From Cydia pomonella (lineage: Eukaryota; Arthropoda; Insecta; Lepidoptera; Tortricidae), in NCBI RefSeq assembly GCF_033807575.1, contig NC_084704.1, forward strand, positions 32,031,968 to 32,095,967: 64,000 bases of DNA. Direction: 5' to 3'. A program made the position numbers and the translations under genes. Shown in pieces: positions 11,054 through 24,700 of this stretch (its first letter is position 1; every line of letters begins with the position of its first letter). Below the pieces are notes generated by a model. It saw nothing but the letters and a program-made list of their open reading frames with translations. It was not told the origin of the DNA and ran no database searches.

Positions 11054-13163
11054 TGCTGCAAACTAAATGCAAGGCATTAATGACATAAAGATGGATCGGG
11101 ACGCACCGGGACCGTGTAGCGTAATGGACGACCACCATTAACTGCTGTCAACTGTAGCTATTAGTTACACGCCACCAAAATGCGGCAATGTTCGCTTGTA
11201 ATTCACGCGATCACTGTAATAATATCGTTAAGATATCCATATTATAAATACACGTCACTACAGTCAGTTTTATTTTAAAATAGCGACAAACATTCTATTG
11301 ATAGGCGAAAACCGCATTAAGACGTGTTTAGTAGTTTTTGAGTATATCACGAAATTACAGACATACATACAGACAGACAGACGCAGCGGGGACTTTGATT
11401 TATAAGATCTAGTGAAGATAGTGCATAAATGCATAATTTACACACAAGTATTTATAAGTAACAGACAGAATATATTAGGTAGATAATTGGAACGTGAGGG
11501 AAAATCAAAATCAATACACCTTATAAAACAATTTCCCGCCGCGTCTGTCTGTACCTATGTGCGAAAAACTCAATAAATGAACAGATTTTCACCTATCAAT
11601 AGAGTGGTTTTTAAATATACCACGTGATCATGCATACAAAAAGAGAAAACGTTTTTCAACTTCTAAGTATTTTCCATTTTCCAAGATGGTTTAGTATGTT
11701 ATTGACTCAATGAAAAATTTGGTTTATAGGCTTTCCTTTTGTTTCCAAATTTTTGCCAAGCACACTTTTTTTTTCAAAAAGCGAAATATATTATGCTGAA
11801 GCGATCGTCATCAAAATCAAAGTGATTAGTTAAGATTTAGTTGGTGGAAACCGTTTTCTCACAAAATGGAATTTCATAGAAAATTTTCCGTTATTTCGTT
11901 AGATTCGAAGTGGGTCGCTAGTCTATAATAAATAGTAGCTGGATTCTTTCACGACTAGGCTACAAGGCCGTTAAAATTTTAATTCGTGTTTTAAATCAAA
12001 ACGTAACAACCACCACAGGCTTCCAAGCCTGATTCGATTAAAGCCGCAACCCTTTTTTGTATCATGCTGCGTTGTGAAATATTTGCTCAAACTTATCACA
12101 GTATAATTTTACAGAAAGGCTTTGAGTTTTTTACGTTAACTCGTTTTCTACTCTGCGGGTTGCAAAAATAAATAGATTATGTTTCAAAGTTTGTTTCGAA
12201 ACTTTGAAACATAATCTTTTTATTTTTGACGTATCTATAAATATAATTTTCTGTTTTTAGCGCATTCATACTTGAGACGTGTAACGAAAAAACCCTTTTT
12301 AATTTTCCGGTTTTTTTTCCGGGGTCCAGAAAAAAAAACATATACAGAGTACAACGTCGCATTCCAAGGCAGACTTCATTCAAATAAATCATTTGGCGTT
12401 TTCTCCGTGTGGCGAGGAATATAGTTGTAAGACAATTGTTATGTATTTTAAGATAAATAAATAATTAAAACCTGTGAAATGCCCCTACTGCTAAGTTCAG
12501 AAAATACGCTTATATTGTATTGTAACTAAATACATGACATTGTTTTTCTTGGCGAGGGTGGCGCTCCGGTTAGCCAGTTTTTTTTTATATGAGTTCTTTA
12601 TTTAACATAATTTAGGACAATGTAATTACTTAATCTAGTGTACATTTCCATCCTAGACAGTAATAACAATAAATTAATACAGTTTAGTGAGCTATAGGCG
12701 CTCATTATAAACTTTTTAACAACTTAGTGTTTATAACATTGCCATGGGTAAAATCATACTTACACTAAAGCTTAGAACAGCAGCATAACTATTATTACGT
12801 TCGCTCAGATATAGCTTACGTTTGTTGCATACATAATAACCACCTATAATTAAAACATTTAAAGATTAGCCAGTGTGTCGGTTCACTCTGGCCCACCCCG
12901 GCCCGGCCCTGGCCCGGTGTAGCGTGACTCATCCTTAAAAAAAATACCCTATATAACAATTTGGCAATGTTACTTAAAGCTACGCGCGCGTAGCGTTAAA
13001 CAGGTTAAAGTTTCATTAGATATATTATAATTAGATATTCGTATAAATACCACTTATTTCACATTGGTAAAGAAGATGCAAGGTTATTTTCTGGGTTCTA
13101 CGCGGTAATTAAGTTTAAGGACTAAAACTACTTTAATATCATATTATAATATTGTTAGTTATA
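11054..13163. other. AT-rich intergenic stretch without gene
   Basis: No supported coding sequence. Features are a short ACAGACAGACAGACG tract at 11370, a perfect 18-bp-arm hairpin at 12175-12216, and a GGCCCGGCCCTGGCCCGG patch at 12900. Confidence 0.5.
12175..12216. repeat. Perfect hairpin, 18-bp arms, 6-base loop
   Basis: GATTATGTTTCAAAGTTT, loop GTTTCG, then the exact complement. Outside the stem, A-rich and T-rich flanks extend the pairing weakly. Confidence 0.85.
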
Positions 13164-13356
13164 CACGGCACGATTCAAACTTTACGATACGTCAAACATT
13201 TGCTAAAGATACGAAATGGATTAGATATGTCATTGTTAAAAGTGACGTTTCTTCAAACAAAAATGTCACTTATGACACTGACATATCCAATCCATCTATC
13301 GAATCTATCTTAGGAACTTTTCGACGTATCTTATAGTTCGAATCGGACCGACAGTG
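13164..13356. repeat. MITE C, complete imperfect palindrome
   Basis: Left arm CACGGCACGATTCAAACTTT and GGATTAGATATGTCATTGTT; right arm GACATATCCAATCC and ATAGTTCGAATCGGACCGAC. The centre contains TAAAAGTGACGTTTC. No ORF. Confidence 0.75.
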
Positions 13357-13615
13357 TTTACAGTTTTACGTTGAAGTTTATAGTGCAATTTTTATCTACT
13401 TACAAGATTTTACATAGGTATACTTTGTCGCAAAGTAATTGATATTAAGTTGCGACAAAGTCTCTATAAGCACAGATAAGCACAGTCAAGATCAGCATCT
13501 CTACTTAACATAATACAAATCACCTTCTTGCAGCCAAGCCTTCAACCAGTCCATAGCTGACCACAACTTCTTACCAACTGCCTCAGTTTATCGGTAGACA
13601 TATAGCTTACATTCC

Positions 13616-13863
13616 GGCTAACGTGCCAATCGTTAACGCTCCGTAGCGTAGCGTAGTCATCTTTCTCTATCAATCACTCTTCAATATGAGCGCTACAATG
13701 ACAGTTGCGTTTGTTTGCTACGCGGGCATGACAATCGTTTGCGGAACCATAACGAAACGCTTTCTATGTTTCTAACGTCTCTGTCACTCTTCCATATTAG
13801 TGTGATAGAAAGACAGATAGCGTTTCGTTATCGTAGCGCAAACGATTCTCATCTTAGCTAGCC
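13616..13863. repeat. MITE F, double copy
   Basis: Two half-related palindromic units beginning GGCTAACGTGCCAATCGTTA and containing TGACAGTTGCGTTTG and GTCTCTGTCACTCTTCCATA. Other copies are at 14495, 42828 and 45336. Confidence 0.7.
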
Positions 13864-14494
13864 CCCAGCTCAGTGACGCAGCTCAGTGGCGCCAATTTAG
13901 AATTAAATCCATAGACAAAAGAAACATTGGTCTGGTTTCCTTCAAAGCGTTTCAGTTTCCAGCCCACATCAGCCTCGGATTCAAATTAAAGCCTCTTGGG
14001 TACAGTCAGCGACAGAAGTCGTAAAGTGGTGGCCTAAAATACGTTGAAAAAACATTTTTAGGAATATTTTTCTTACTTTCACATCATTTACAAAATGTCA
14101 TCAAAAGTAAAAACTACAATAATTTACTCGTACTTAAGGTTCGGTTATTTAAGGCTCCTCTCGCAAAATACCGAAAAACTAAGTTACTTTGACACTTTTT
14201 GAGCCGAAAAAAATATGATATGAGCGATGATATGGTTTTTCTGTAAATCTATTTTAACCCTACCCTATTTTTACCCTATTTCTTTCAGTTGTATCCGATC
14301 GAAAATATATGAAACTATACAATCTTTTTTACAAAACACTATGAGATGATTTGATTTTCTTGCTTTGTGCAAAAACATAAAACTATTCTTCAATTTCTAA
14401 AAACGTAAGCCTAAATTCCGCCTAGGATCCTACCGTCCCAGCTCTCGTCCGTATAGTCAGTGCGGGGCAAGTCGTGTTGCTAGACGGACCTGGC

Positions 14495-14638
14495 CGCGTA
14501 GCCAACTTTACAATCGTTAAAGCTCCGTAGCGTAGCGTAGTCATCTCCCTCTATCACTCATCCATATTAGTGCGACTGTGACAGATGCGTTTCGTTCGCC
14601 ACGGAGCGTGAACGATAGGCACGTTGGCTACGCGGGCT
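14495..14638. repeat. MITE F, copy
   Basis: Ends CGCGTAGCCAACTTTACAAT and GGCACGTTGGCTACGCG. Centre CACTCATCCATATTAGTGCG. Confidence 0.7.
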
Positions 14639-15194
14639 GTGCTGCGTTGCGCGCGCAAGCAAGCGAATAATTCTATTTCGAACGCATAGCTCTGCGCGCT
14701 CGGTCTTTTGCAGCAGGTGGTGCGGTTCTCTATGCTTTAGCCGACGATATGTAACTCGACGGACTTTTGCCACTAACTGTACATTTTAAGCTTCTCTAAT
14801 TGCTGCCTTTGAGTAGACTGAATCGCTAGTGATTGCATCGTTAATGTACAACGTCTATGTTGCACAAAAAATGCATCTCGCTAGTACTTGCGAGCGAGAT
14901 GTAAAGAAAGTAATTTACGTAGACATGAGCAAATATGTCAATGTCCAAATTGGTGGTAGCGGTAGGTACTTACTGACTAAGATACATTATATTGAGGGCC
15001 TGTTTCACAATGTCCTAATAAAGTCCTAAGCTACTTGGCACTTATCTGAGGAATAAAATCATCGTTGGCGTTTCACAATCTTCAGATAAGCTATAATGTG
15101 TAGGGCATTATGTTTGTAAGTGTGTAATAAATAGGTAATGTAAGAATTTTAGTAATTGTTGGTAAAATAATACGTTATTGACAAGTTAATAAAA

Positions 15195-15470
15195 AAAATA
15201 TATAAGTAATACAATTAACTAAACTAAAACTACTATATAAAACAAAAATCTAAATCTAAAATGGGCCCCCGTGGCAAGGTACCGAGGATGCTGGCAGCAT
15301 TTCCTCGCTGGATCGCTATGCTCAAGCGTTGGGCGAGGAAGCTGCCAGCTCTCTTATCCCCGGTCCCATCCACCAGCCGTTTCGCCAATTGAAAGCTTAA
15401 CTGGTAGAGCAGTAAGATGCGTAAAATCTAAGACAATTTCGTGCTTCAAATTCAACAGGTAAAGGAGATG
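15195..15470. repeat. Dispersed repeat G, copy 1
   Basis: The CTAAAACTAC-rich lead-in and CCGTGGCAAGGTACC..GGCAGCATTTCCTCGCTGG..GCGTTGGGCGAGGAAGCTGC match the insertion at 33272-33633 in the same order. Possibly a LINE 3' end; not assigned. Confidence 0.6.
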
Positions 15471-15474
15471 GCGC

Positions 15475-17636
15475 TTTTAGCTCCATACATTTTGCGTTAA
15501 CTCTGATTGTCAAAAGTTAACGTGCACTTTACTCTTTAAATACAGCGCCATATATTTTAAATGGGCACTAAGGGGCACGTTTTTTCTTAGACTTTACCTC
15601 TCTATTACAATCCATTAATATTAATAAATACTTGACATTCTAGCCTATTCAACCTAAGTCAGATGGCTATGATAGAAAAAGAGTAAGTATTACCCGTAAT
15701 ATGAATCCGATCGTTAGTATTTCACATAATAGACATCTTTTGAAACCTACTCCTTATTAAGACTTGTTACCTCCATCCCAAGTTGCCCGTCGGCAAATTA
15801 TTCGTCGTATTCATCGCCATGGCATCGACGGTTGAATGAGGATATAATCTCCATGGGGTTGGGAACAGTGTTGCAATTTATACTGATTTATCTGTACTTA
15901 TACATATTTACGAGCCAATTACAGATTGCAGATTTTATACCTACCAGTTTCATACAGCTTTTTAGCTTTCGTCTTACTTTGATACATATATAATAATATG
16001 TCTACTGGGACTAAAATGGAGATTTCGGAAGAATTAACACCGTACCGAGTACCGTACATCCGAAATGTAGTCCTGAGGACCGTTGTTATTTGACCGGTAT
16101 TTTCGTATAATGTTATCTTTTCTAGCATTAGATTCACGACCCACATTATAAAGGAACGTTATTGATGCATTATTTTAATATTATATAACCGGGTTTTCAT
16201 ACCGTTACCTGCAACGCATTTTTCGCTGTTATTTCATAACCTCGAGCGCGACCGTCGAGTCGAGATGCTACTAAAGCAGAAGATTACCTTACGACTTACG
16301 TTTTGGTTATAAGAAGCCGCAGCAGCGTGGTCATTTCAAACGATATATACTTATAATAAATAACCAACGTTATGATGAAATAGCGTTAAGTTTTGAACAC
16401 AATTTCAGACACAAACGAAAATTGACGTTATAATATCTTTGTTTTTTTTCATAACTTTAGATATAAAGGTTCAGGCTAAAAACATAAGTATCGCGAATAA
16501 ATTAAAGGCTTTTAACTAACACCGTTTCCACTTACCTACACACTTTGAACCTTTGAATTAACACAGATTTCTTACTTGACCACCTGGCAACCCTAGTTCA
16601 GAAGGGGTGGAGGGAGAGGGGCGGAACAACGGCCTCGTTACGACGCATCCGCCGGATGTCCTCGCGATGCATTGTTGGGGGGCATGGATGTTTTTATTTT
16701 CAAGCAAACATTAATGATAAAATCGCTCGGACTTATTGATGGATGGAGATTTGGCTGTTCTAAAAAACCCTATTCCCACTTTGTATTTCTATTGAGGGTG
16801 TGCTTTTACAGTATCAAACATCCCAAGTAGCACACGGGGTGGGAAATAGCTCGTATATCATATCTATTTAGATACTTAAGTGAAATATATAGCCATGACT
16901 AAGTTCTATATAGGTGGAAAGAACCCATATAGACCCAATATAGACCAAAAAGGAGAAAAATTGCAGCCTATTTTTGGTTCTAAATTGAATCCATAAGAGA
17001 TCTCTCGATTACCTTAAATGGCAATTAGAACTATGGGTGACAGTTATGCGCAGTGAACGATTTATATTGAACGAATGAATGTGTTACAATTTCAGTTCGG
17101 TCAAGGAGTGATAAATGAGACGCCCAATTTCCTTTGAGTGGCGTGGCAACAATTAAGACAATAAGTTGTGTTTTTTAAAAGTGAATGTGATCTGCCATTT
17201 TAATTTTGGATGTACATATCTGTTTGGTAAAATGATGAAAACTTCACGTTATACAGGAATTGAAATAAGCACAAAATCCTTGGGAATGATTTTTTACTGT
17301 GAAACTATAATATGGTTTCTTTGTAAATTTCGATGGGCCTTTGATTTGATCCAGGAATATTTAAAAGGAGAGTGCTAAATCAAATGAGGAATTGATACTG
17401 ATAAGAAATAAAACTGTTAAAAACCTGACCTAATGATTGTAGGTTACGTACAATGTTAAAGTAACATCGTCACAACTATCAAAGGTCTGTGATTATGCGT
17501 CAGTGTGATAAAATTCTGTTTAAAATAATTCATTTTCAAGGACTCCATTTGTAAACATGGCGGAACAAAAAATATTTTACAGTGTTTATTTTCACTTATT
17601 TGTTCTCTATTTAGAACTATCAGGTCTGAAAATCAC
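15475..17636. other. AT-rich stretch without recognisable gene
   Basis: Only short unlikely ORFs. Nothing with domain-like composition and no strong repeat signature within the window. Confidence 0.45.
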
Positions 17637-17699
17637 TTATTTGTATCTTGCGAGTGGCAAAGCAGTGAATGCTATTGACAGAGGAGGCGCCGCAATAGG

Positions 17700-18250
17700 A
17701 AAAATAAATCTAGGGGCAGGGTAGTGCCCCCGCCAAGTCGAGCAAAGCGAAGCCCATGGCCTACCTTTTCTAAAAGCGCTTCGTCGTTTTTTTGAACCCT
17801 CATAACTTGGGTTTGGATTATACCAGATAAACAAAATTCTCGGGATATAATGTCTAGTGGACTTAATAAGCATAAAAAAATTCAGATGCATAGCTCTCAT
17901 ACTTTAGATTTTGTTCGTATCGGAAAAACCCCGTTTTCGTCACTGACTCACTTCACTCACTCACTGATGATCACCAAAACCCTTGGGGTACTTCCTGAAG
18001 TCCTAGGAAGCAAAAATTTGGTATGTAGCATAGTATTAGTATACAAACAACAAAAGAAATATAAAAAATTGGAAAGATATAGCCCTTAAGGGGGTGAAAA
18101 GGGGGGTGGAATTTTGTATGGGGAATCAATAACCGCTGAACCGATTTAGATGAAATTTAGTGTGTAGATAGTTTTTCCTATAGGGAAGGATATAGAATAG
18201 TTATCAACCCCAAAATAACCCGTAAAGGTGAAAAGGGAAGGAAAAGGGCA
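17700..18250 (+). repeat. Dispersed repeat E, plus copy
   Basis: Shares ordered blocks with 50635-51065, including GAACCCTCATAACTTGGGTT, ATAAACAAAATTCTCGGGAT and GAACCGATTTAGATGAAATT. The last block also occurs at about 25110-25140, so the family is common. No coding potential. Confidence 0.7.
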
Positions 18251-18514
18251 TTAGGGGGAATAGAGGAAAGTTTGTAGGGGGGATCAGTAAAAAAAGAAGA
18301 TTGTATAAAAGATGCCCCCAGATACGTATTTCGGGATTTTTAATAGTAAATTTCCCCCAACCATTATATATGTATCTGATAAATATTTGACTATTTGGTT
18401 GTACCCATTGGTATGTATTTCATTGTAATGTGTAATCTTCTTATTCCTGTAATGTATTCCTGCACTACCTGTCACTAAAGCTTTTTGTTCTTTATATCCT
18501 GCTACCCTAAGGTT

Positions 18515-18625
18515 GTCTGGAAGAGATCGCTCACAGCGATAAGAACGCCTGTTGCTACCTTTATTTACATTGTAAATCTGTTACTGAATTTTTCTTCTGT
18601 GGTCCAATAAAGTGTATTTACTCTA
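18515..18625 (+). repeat. LINE 3' tail fragment
   Basis: GAGATCGCTCACAGCGATAA, then AACGCCTGTTGCTACCT and CCAATAAAGTGTATTTA before a TTAC-type tail. The same module is at 38640-38765 (GCGATAAGACCGCCTGTTGT ... GGTGCAATAAATAA). Confidence 0.6.
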
Positions 18626-18707
18626 CTTACTTTACCATTTATATTAGGGGATGGAAGATTGTCATGCTTATGACAATACACAAAGAAGACACTTACAAAA
18701 AGAAGTG

Positions 18708-19093
18708 AAATCCTATCAAAAACATTTTCATGGAAAATGTTGCCTAGACGAAACCATAAGGGCACTGTCAAAAAGTTATCAGATTTCTTGTAGAGCCAAG
18801 CTTCTAACTCTACAAGCGCTTACTTCACAAACTCTACACCTTAGTCAAAATATGTGGCTTGGCCGTTTCGTTACTACAAGTATACTTAGTGAATAAATTT
18901 TGCACCTTACGCCCATGTGACAGTAGCGAAACGGCCATGCCACATATTTTGACTCTTGTTGTAGAGTTTCTGAAGTTAGGGCTTGTAGAGTTAGAAGCTT
19001 GTCTCTACGAGAAATCTGATAACATTTTGACAGTGCGAGCCATATGGTTTCGTCTTGGCAACATTTTCATGAAAATATTTTTGATAGGATATT
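18708..19093. repeat. Foldback element with arms of about 165-185 bp
   Basis: The left arm starts AATCCTATCAAAAACATTTT and the right ends AATATTTTTGATAGGAT. Complementarity runs through TTGTAGAG..AAGCTTCTAACTCTACAAG and CAAAATATGTGGCTTGGCCG on the left and the mirrored blocks on the right. The spacer is about 55 bp. The short ORFs within are shadows of the arms. Confidence 0.85.
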
Positions 19094-19673
19094 ATGTATA
19101 TGACCTAATTTTGGAACTGTTAGATCGTTAGTGGTTTGAAATAAGTGAAAATAACTGCTTTTGGTTTTCAAGAACCTCCTATTGAGACTTAATTATGCGT
19201 TGGAGTGGCAATAAGAGTATTTCTAGCCCTTAAAGTTGCAATCACTTTAGGTTCCAAAAGGGCCGTAAAATTATCTCTTTAGCCACTATTGGTGATATAC
19301 TACTCTATTATACTAGTCATTTGGAATTAAAAGTTCCAAATAAGGGTATGTTCCCACTTATATGTAGAAGTTGCTTATAAGTGACTTTAGGGCCTTATAT
19401 AGCACTATTGCTTCTTATTCAGTGACAATTAAAACCTGCATGCAACTTTAAGTAGCAAAATTGACTTTACCCAACCATAAGTAATAAAGTAGAAACAATA
19501 AGCGTTCCTAAGCAACTACAAGTGACAGGATGAACTCATATACAATTTTGAGTTGTGTTTAAAGGTATAAGTTTTATCAAACACTGTTAAACCACTCATT
19601 TAGAACATAAAGCTATAAGATAAGCTGCAAAATTCACTAATGTGCTGCTTGGGATATCTTTCGAAATTAAACC

Positions 19674-20012
19674 GATTTTACAAGCTTTTATTTAGTTTCA
19701 CCTGTCCCGTTGTCTGTCTGTAGGTCTGTAATCAAATCTTGCAAGTTAAATTTGACCCACTTCCCGGTTTCCAATGAAGCTGAAAATTTGCATACATATG
19801 TAAGTCGGGTGACAATGCAATATTACGGTACCATCGAGCTGATCTGATGATGAAGACAGGAAGTAGCCACAGGAACTCTGTGATAAAACAACGCAACCTA
19901 ATTGTGTTTGGGGTTTTTAGAATTGTCTCGATCAGTATTAGTTGCCTGTGAAAAGGAAGGTACAGTCAGCGATAAAAGCTTGTATCAAAACTGAATTTTT
20001 TGCCAAAAACTT
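19674..20012 (-). repeat. Dispersed repeat D, copy 2
   Basis: Inverted relative to copy 1: CCCACTTCCCGGTTTCCAAT, GCATACATATGTAAGTCGGG, AACGCAACCTAATTGTGTTT, AGTCAGCGATAAAAGCTTGT. Confidence 0.8.
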
Positions 20013-20130
20013 ATGAAATATTTAATTAATTGCACGCAACTATTTTTATACTTTAATATGTAATTTTTATTATTTTATATCCAATTGTTGAAATTTATGT
20101 ATGGGTCTAAATCCTTTTCGTTGTCATGTT

Positions 20131-20176
20131 TCTGACGGTGTGTTCCCATCTGTCCTCGCCGGGCACAGATGGGAAT
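20131..20176. repeat. CACAGATGGGAA hairpin, copy 2
   Basis: TGTTCCCATCTGTCC and GGGCACAGATGGGAATA face each other across CTCGCC. The same palindromic block occurs at 3328-3355. Confidence 0.65.
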
Positions 20177-20846
20177 ACGCGCTTCATACAAATAACTGTG
20201 CCTCTAAAATAAAAATAAAAATCTAACAATCGAGTATGTCTTTCTAGCTGAAGATTATATTTTACATGAGAAAAATTAAAAACAAATTTCATCTCATACA
20301 AAAAGCTCCACTCCGTTACATTTTTTGGGGGACAAGAAACAAGACAACGAAATTTCACCCAGTTATTCGTTTTTGCGGAGTCGCAGTTCCAACCTAACTA
20401 ACTCATTTATATCATGCAATGCAACTAATTATGCGACACAAATAATTGTGTGATGTCACTTGTTAGAACAAATATTATGCTTTGGAATATGTAATAATTA
20501 TGGCAACATATATTAGACGAAGTGTAAATATACCTTATGACCTTTATAATAATAATATTATTAATAATATTATGTTTGCCGTTGATTAGGTATTACGGTA
20601 GTATGCCATTTATTACGTTATTTAAGATAACGATATATCAAACTATAATATATGAAAAGTAATTATAAAAAATTTAGTGCACCCCAACATACATACGTAC
20701 ATCATTTACATACACACATACATACGCGGCGGGGTACTTAGTTTTATGGGGTGTAGTGAACTAGTGATAGTGATATGATATATGATAGCGCCCTCTAAAA
20801 ACACTATTTTTTAAAGTTTCTTATTTCGTTCCATTGTCTTTTACAT

Positions 20847-20949
20847 TCACCTGCAATATTATATTACACAACGAAGACCGCAAAAATATCTGACACGATT
20901 TTGTCACATATTTTTGCGGCCTTCGAAGAGTAAGTATTTTTGCAGGTGA
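20847..20949. repeat. Short palindromic element (about 100 bp)
   Basis: Outer ends TCACCTGCAA and TTGCAGGTGA; inner arms GAAGACCGCAAAAATATCTG and its mirror. No ORF. Confidence 0.7.
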
Positions 20950-21442
20950 CTGCACACATCGAATGGCGGTACGAAAAACATGAAACATAAAAAACGTGGT
21001 AAACTTTTTTCTTTCATTTGGATTGAAAAACTGTCCAATCCCCTTAAATAACGACGCTTTTCTTTACTAGTAGTAAGTACCAAATTTTATTTAATACATA
21101 AGTTAGAAAAGTATCTCTCTCTACCTGTCTATACGAATTACATCTGTAATATCGTAAGTCAAACATCACTCATAATAATCAGTTACACGCGAAAATAATT
21201 ACGATATCCCGAAATGATTAGCGCTTCCCTAAATAACTAACTTTTGTTTGCAGAAAGCATCGCTTTTATTTCCTAGCCGGTAAGGTTTAATTTTTATTAA
21301 GCTGGCGTTTGTGGATGTTATGCCGTTCCGGCCGGTGAAAAGCGATAGTAAGGTAACCAGGATGTCTCGTATTTTCCGGATCGTCTCATTTATATTGAAC
21401 CATTACCATTCGTATAACGATACATAAACAATAGTACTGTTT

Positions 21443-21765
21443 TTACAAGCTTTTTTTTAACTTGCCCTGTACAAGTAGGTATGTAATGTGTCATGAAATG
21501 TTAGTGTCAAATCTTGGAAGCTAAATTTGACCCACTTTCCGATTTTAGATTGAGCTGAAAATTTGCATACATATGTAAGTCGGGTGACAAATATTATGGT
21601 ACCGTCGCGAGCTGATTTATTTTAGTGATGGAGGAGGTGGCCATAGGAACTCTTAGATGGAACAACGCAACTAATTGTGATTAGGATTTTTAAAATTGTC
21701 TCGAAGAGTATTAGTCGCCAGTGGTAAAAGTGCAGTCAGCGACAAAAGCTTGTACCAAAAACTTA
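21443..21765 (-). repeat. Dispersed repeat D, copy 3
   Basis: Same blocks as copy 2, more diverged. It ends just upstream of the hAT element at 21790. Confidence 0.78.
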
Positions 21766-21789
21766 TTTAATATGGATAGCAATATATAT

Positions 21790-24700
21790 TAGGGTGGAGC
21801 GTTTTTTTTTTTTGTGGATTTTCAAAAAGGCGGGGTGCGGGAAAGTTGCATATTGGTATTAGGATTAAAATGTATTATGGGAGTAAACTCGTAAAATGGA
21901 TGGAAGTATTGCCACCACGGCATTGAAATTCTGATAATTAGGAAAAACAATGGTTTATTAAAAAAAATTAAAAGTGCACTTCTAAGTATTTTTTCATGAA
22001 ATTATAAAAACATAGTAATTAAATACAAGTGAAATAATTAAAATTAATCAATGTAACAGCGATATTCTGGTTTTTTAAAATGTAAATTAACATTGTAAAA
22101 TCGACAATTTACTCAATTTTGTACTCTTTTTTCGTGTTGAATGAGGGCATTACTTGGAACGATTTTATTTTGTTTCTAATCCAGCCCTCTCTTCGATTTT
22201 GTCCACAAACAGCTGCACAAGATTCCGTTACTAATTTAATGCATCTTTCTGTTCCTTGAGTGTGACAAGGGATATCCTGAAAGACCTGCAATATTTCTGA
22301 GGTGTTTTTTTCGGGATCCATCAAGGCCGCAAGAATGACGTCGGTAGGGTAAATTTTGGTGAGAGGTGGTTCAGATGGCTTATCCCAGGCCACGAGTTCT
22401 GTAAAATCCTGTGCTTCGAAATTAAACTTTGGTACTTTAAAGACTCGCATAGGAGTACGACCAGTAGAACTATCGCGTATTTTTAAAATCCTTCTCAGTG
22501 CAAGTTCTCTATTGTGCTTCCGGTCATCTGCTAACATCGCAATCAGGATATTTTCTGTATGGCCAAAATAGCCATTTCTCTGTATTACCGGATCTATCAC
22601 CTTCTTAAGTTTGTCCGGAAGGTATCGTGAGAGTTGAATTGTATCAAATAGATGTTTGGCGCCATGAATGCAGCTCGGGTGAGTTTTAATGCGAAACCAC
22701 ATGGGGGCATAAACCTTAATTACGAACTCTGTCAGTATTTTCAGATTTTTAGCTGGGTTTTCAGTCGCAATGTAGAGTCGGAGGATACTGTTTGCCGTAG
22801 TAAGCCATCTTGAATGACATATTTTTCCAGGCCTGCGTTTTGCCAATCTCTCGTCGCACTCGCCTTTACTGATCGCTTGACACATTTCCAGCAGATACAA
22901 TTGGTCTGTCTGTACTCAGATCATCGCGGCTCTTCGTTATATCTGGTAAGCAACACGTTATAGCGTTGAAGGATTTAACAGGAAGTAACTCACAATTGTT
23001 TAGTGACTTGCCAATCGGCCCACTAAAGCTTTTTGGACCCGTGGTAGAGCCGTCCAAGTTATCAAATAGATGTCGTAAAGCCAATTCGTTTGCGTGCAGT
23101 TGACATATTAGCCATTGAAGTGGCTGTTGTAGTTGGCTTTCAATCAGTTTTATAATTCCTGCCTTGTTGCCCGTGTTAACGACAGTCCCATCACAACCGA
23201 TAGCCAGAATATTAGTCAGACTAATTGAATTTTCCGCAAAAAAGGAACATAAACTTGTAGCAATTTCTTTAGCTTTCCCGGACTTCAAAGATATATGGCC
23301 CAAGTATTTTGACCCCGGTTCCATCAACACAGTTATATGCTCTTCTACTATAACTCTTCTTCTACTGTCTTCTTGAACTAACGTCTTGTCCTTCCGGCCA
23401 TCAAATGAAATGCAAATGTACTCTGGAATATCAGTGAAGCCTTGTTTCATAACTGTTTCTCTTGCTTTAGATCGCATTCTGCGAATTTTGGACCGATCAA
23501 CAATGTTATCTGAGCTTTCCCTTGTTATTAAACCAATGTCTTGGAGGGTGGCAGAAACTAACGCAGCACCGGCTCTATCAGAAATCCCATAACGATCCAA
23601 TGTTCTTGCAACTGTCGCATACGATACTGGTGGCACACTTGTGTTACGAGGAGCCTCACTCACAGATAGCAAGGGTTTCAAGCTGCTTTCATTATTTATC
23701 TCCCTAGAAAAACTCGATCCATCTCTAGGTTTTGCGATATCAATCGCCCCAGTCTCGGTCAATAATTCTTGTTTTTCACATGGGTTTTTCTTAGCTTCTC
23801 TTTCAAGTTTTCTCTCAAATCGTTTCGTAGTTACCAAATCTATGGACCCAATCATCATTTTTCTCTCATTCCTCTGATCAATCATAAAATCTCTTTCTTG
23901 TATCGGTATTTTTCGACGTTTTTCGCACAAACATGAAATGAAGCACGAACATTTGCAAGAAGCTATGTCGAATAACTTTTTGCTGTCTGTTTTGAACTGC
24001 TGTAGCTTTTGCAAATAATTATCATTACTTTTCCTTTTTTGGTAAGGTTTTAATATAAAGCGGTACTTATCGTGGTATGCTTTTATACGAGCTACAATGG
24101 TGCGATGTTCTATAAAGGGAATGGAAGCCCTCGTCCAAATCTTTTCGATTTCAGTAGCAACGGTTTCCGCCGTTATTTTGACGCGATCTTGACGTTGTTG
24201 TATATTTTGTGTAACAAGTAAGTAGTACCTGATAACATCCTCGTAAGTAGGTAGTACGTTTTGAGGTAATTCCTGTCCATTAACAAATATTGGACACTTC
24301 TTTCCACTGCGTAAACTCATTATATGCGCGCGCTCCCGCCGTGATTTATGTTCGCTAAACTCTTCACAAATTAAAGCAAAACAGGCGTGCGATCAATTAG
24401 AATTGACAAATCACACTAAATTACACTTGCTAGTTTAAGGTCAAACCACCCCGCCCCTCGCCCCTGACCTGCGCGGGGGCGAAGTGCATCTCCCGAATTC
24501 CCGCCATCGCGCGATTTGCAGACGAAAATGGCAAGTGTTTTAAAATTATTTTGCAATAAAATATGTCATTTTTCAATTTTTTTTATTGTATTTATGTTAT
24601 TAATAACTCGAATAATAGAAATCTTTTAAGTAAACTTTATTAGTTAAGTATATTATAGCCTATCAGAAATATCGAGAAATTTGATATTTTCTGAAAGTTT

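Noticed and set aside
18565..19131. Three ORFs in both directions
   Set aside because: They lie across the arms of the foldback at 18708-19093 and mirror each other.
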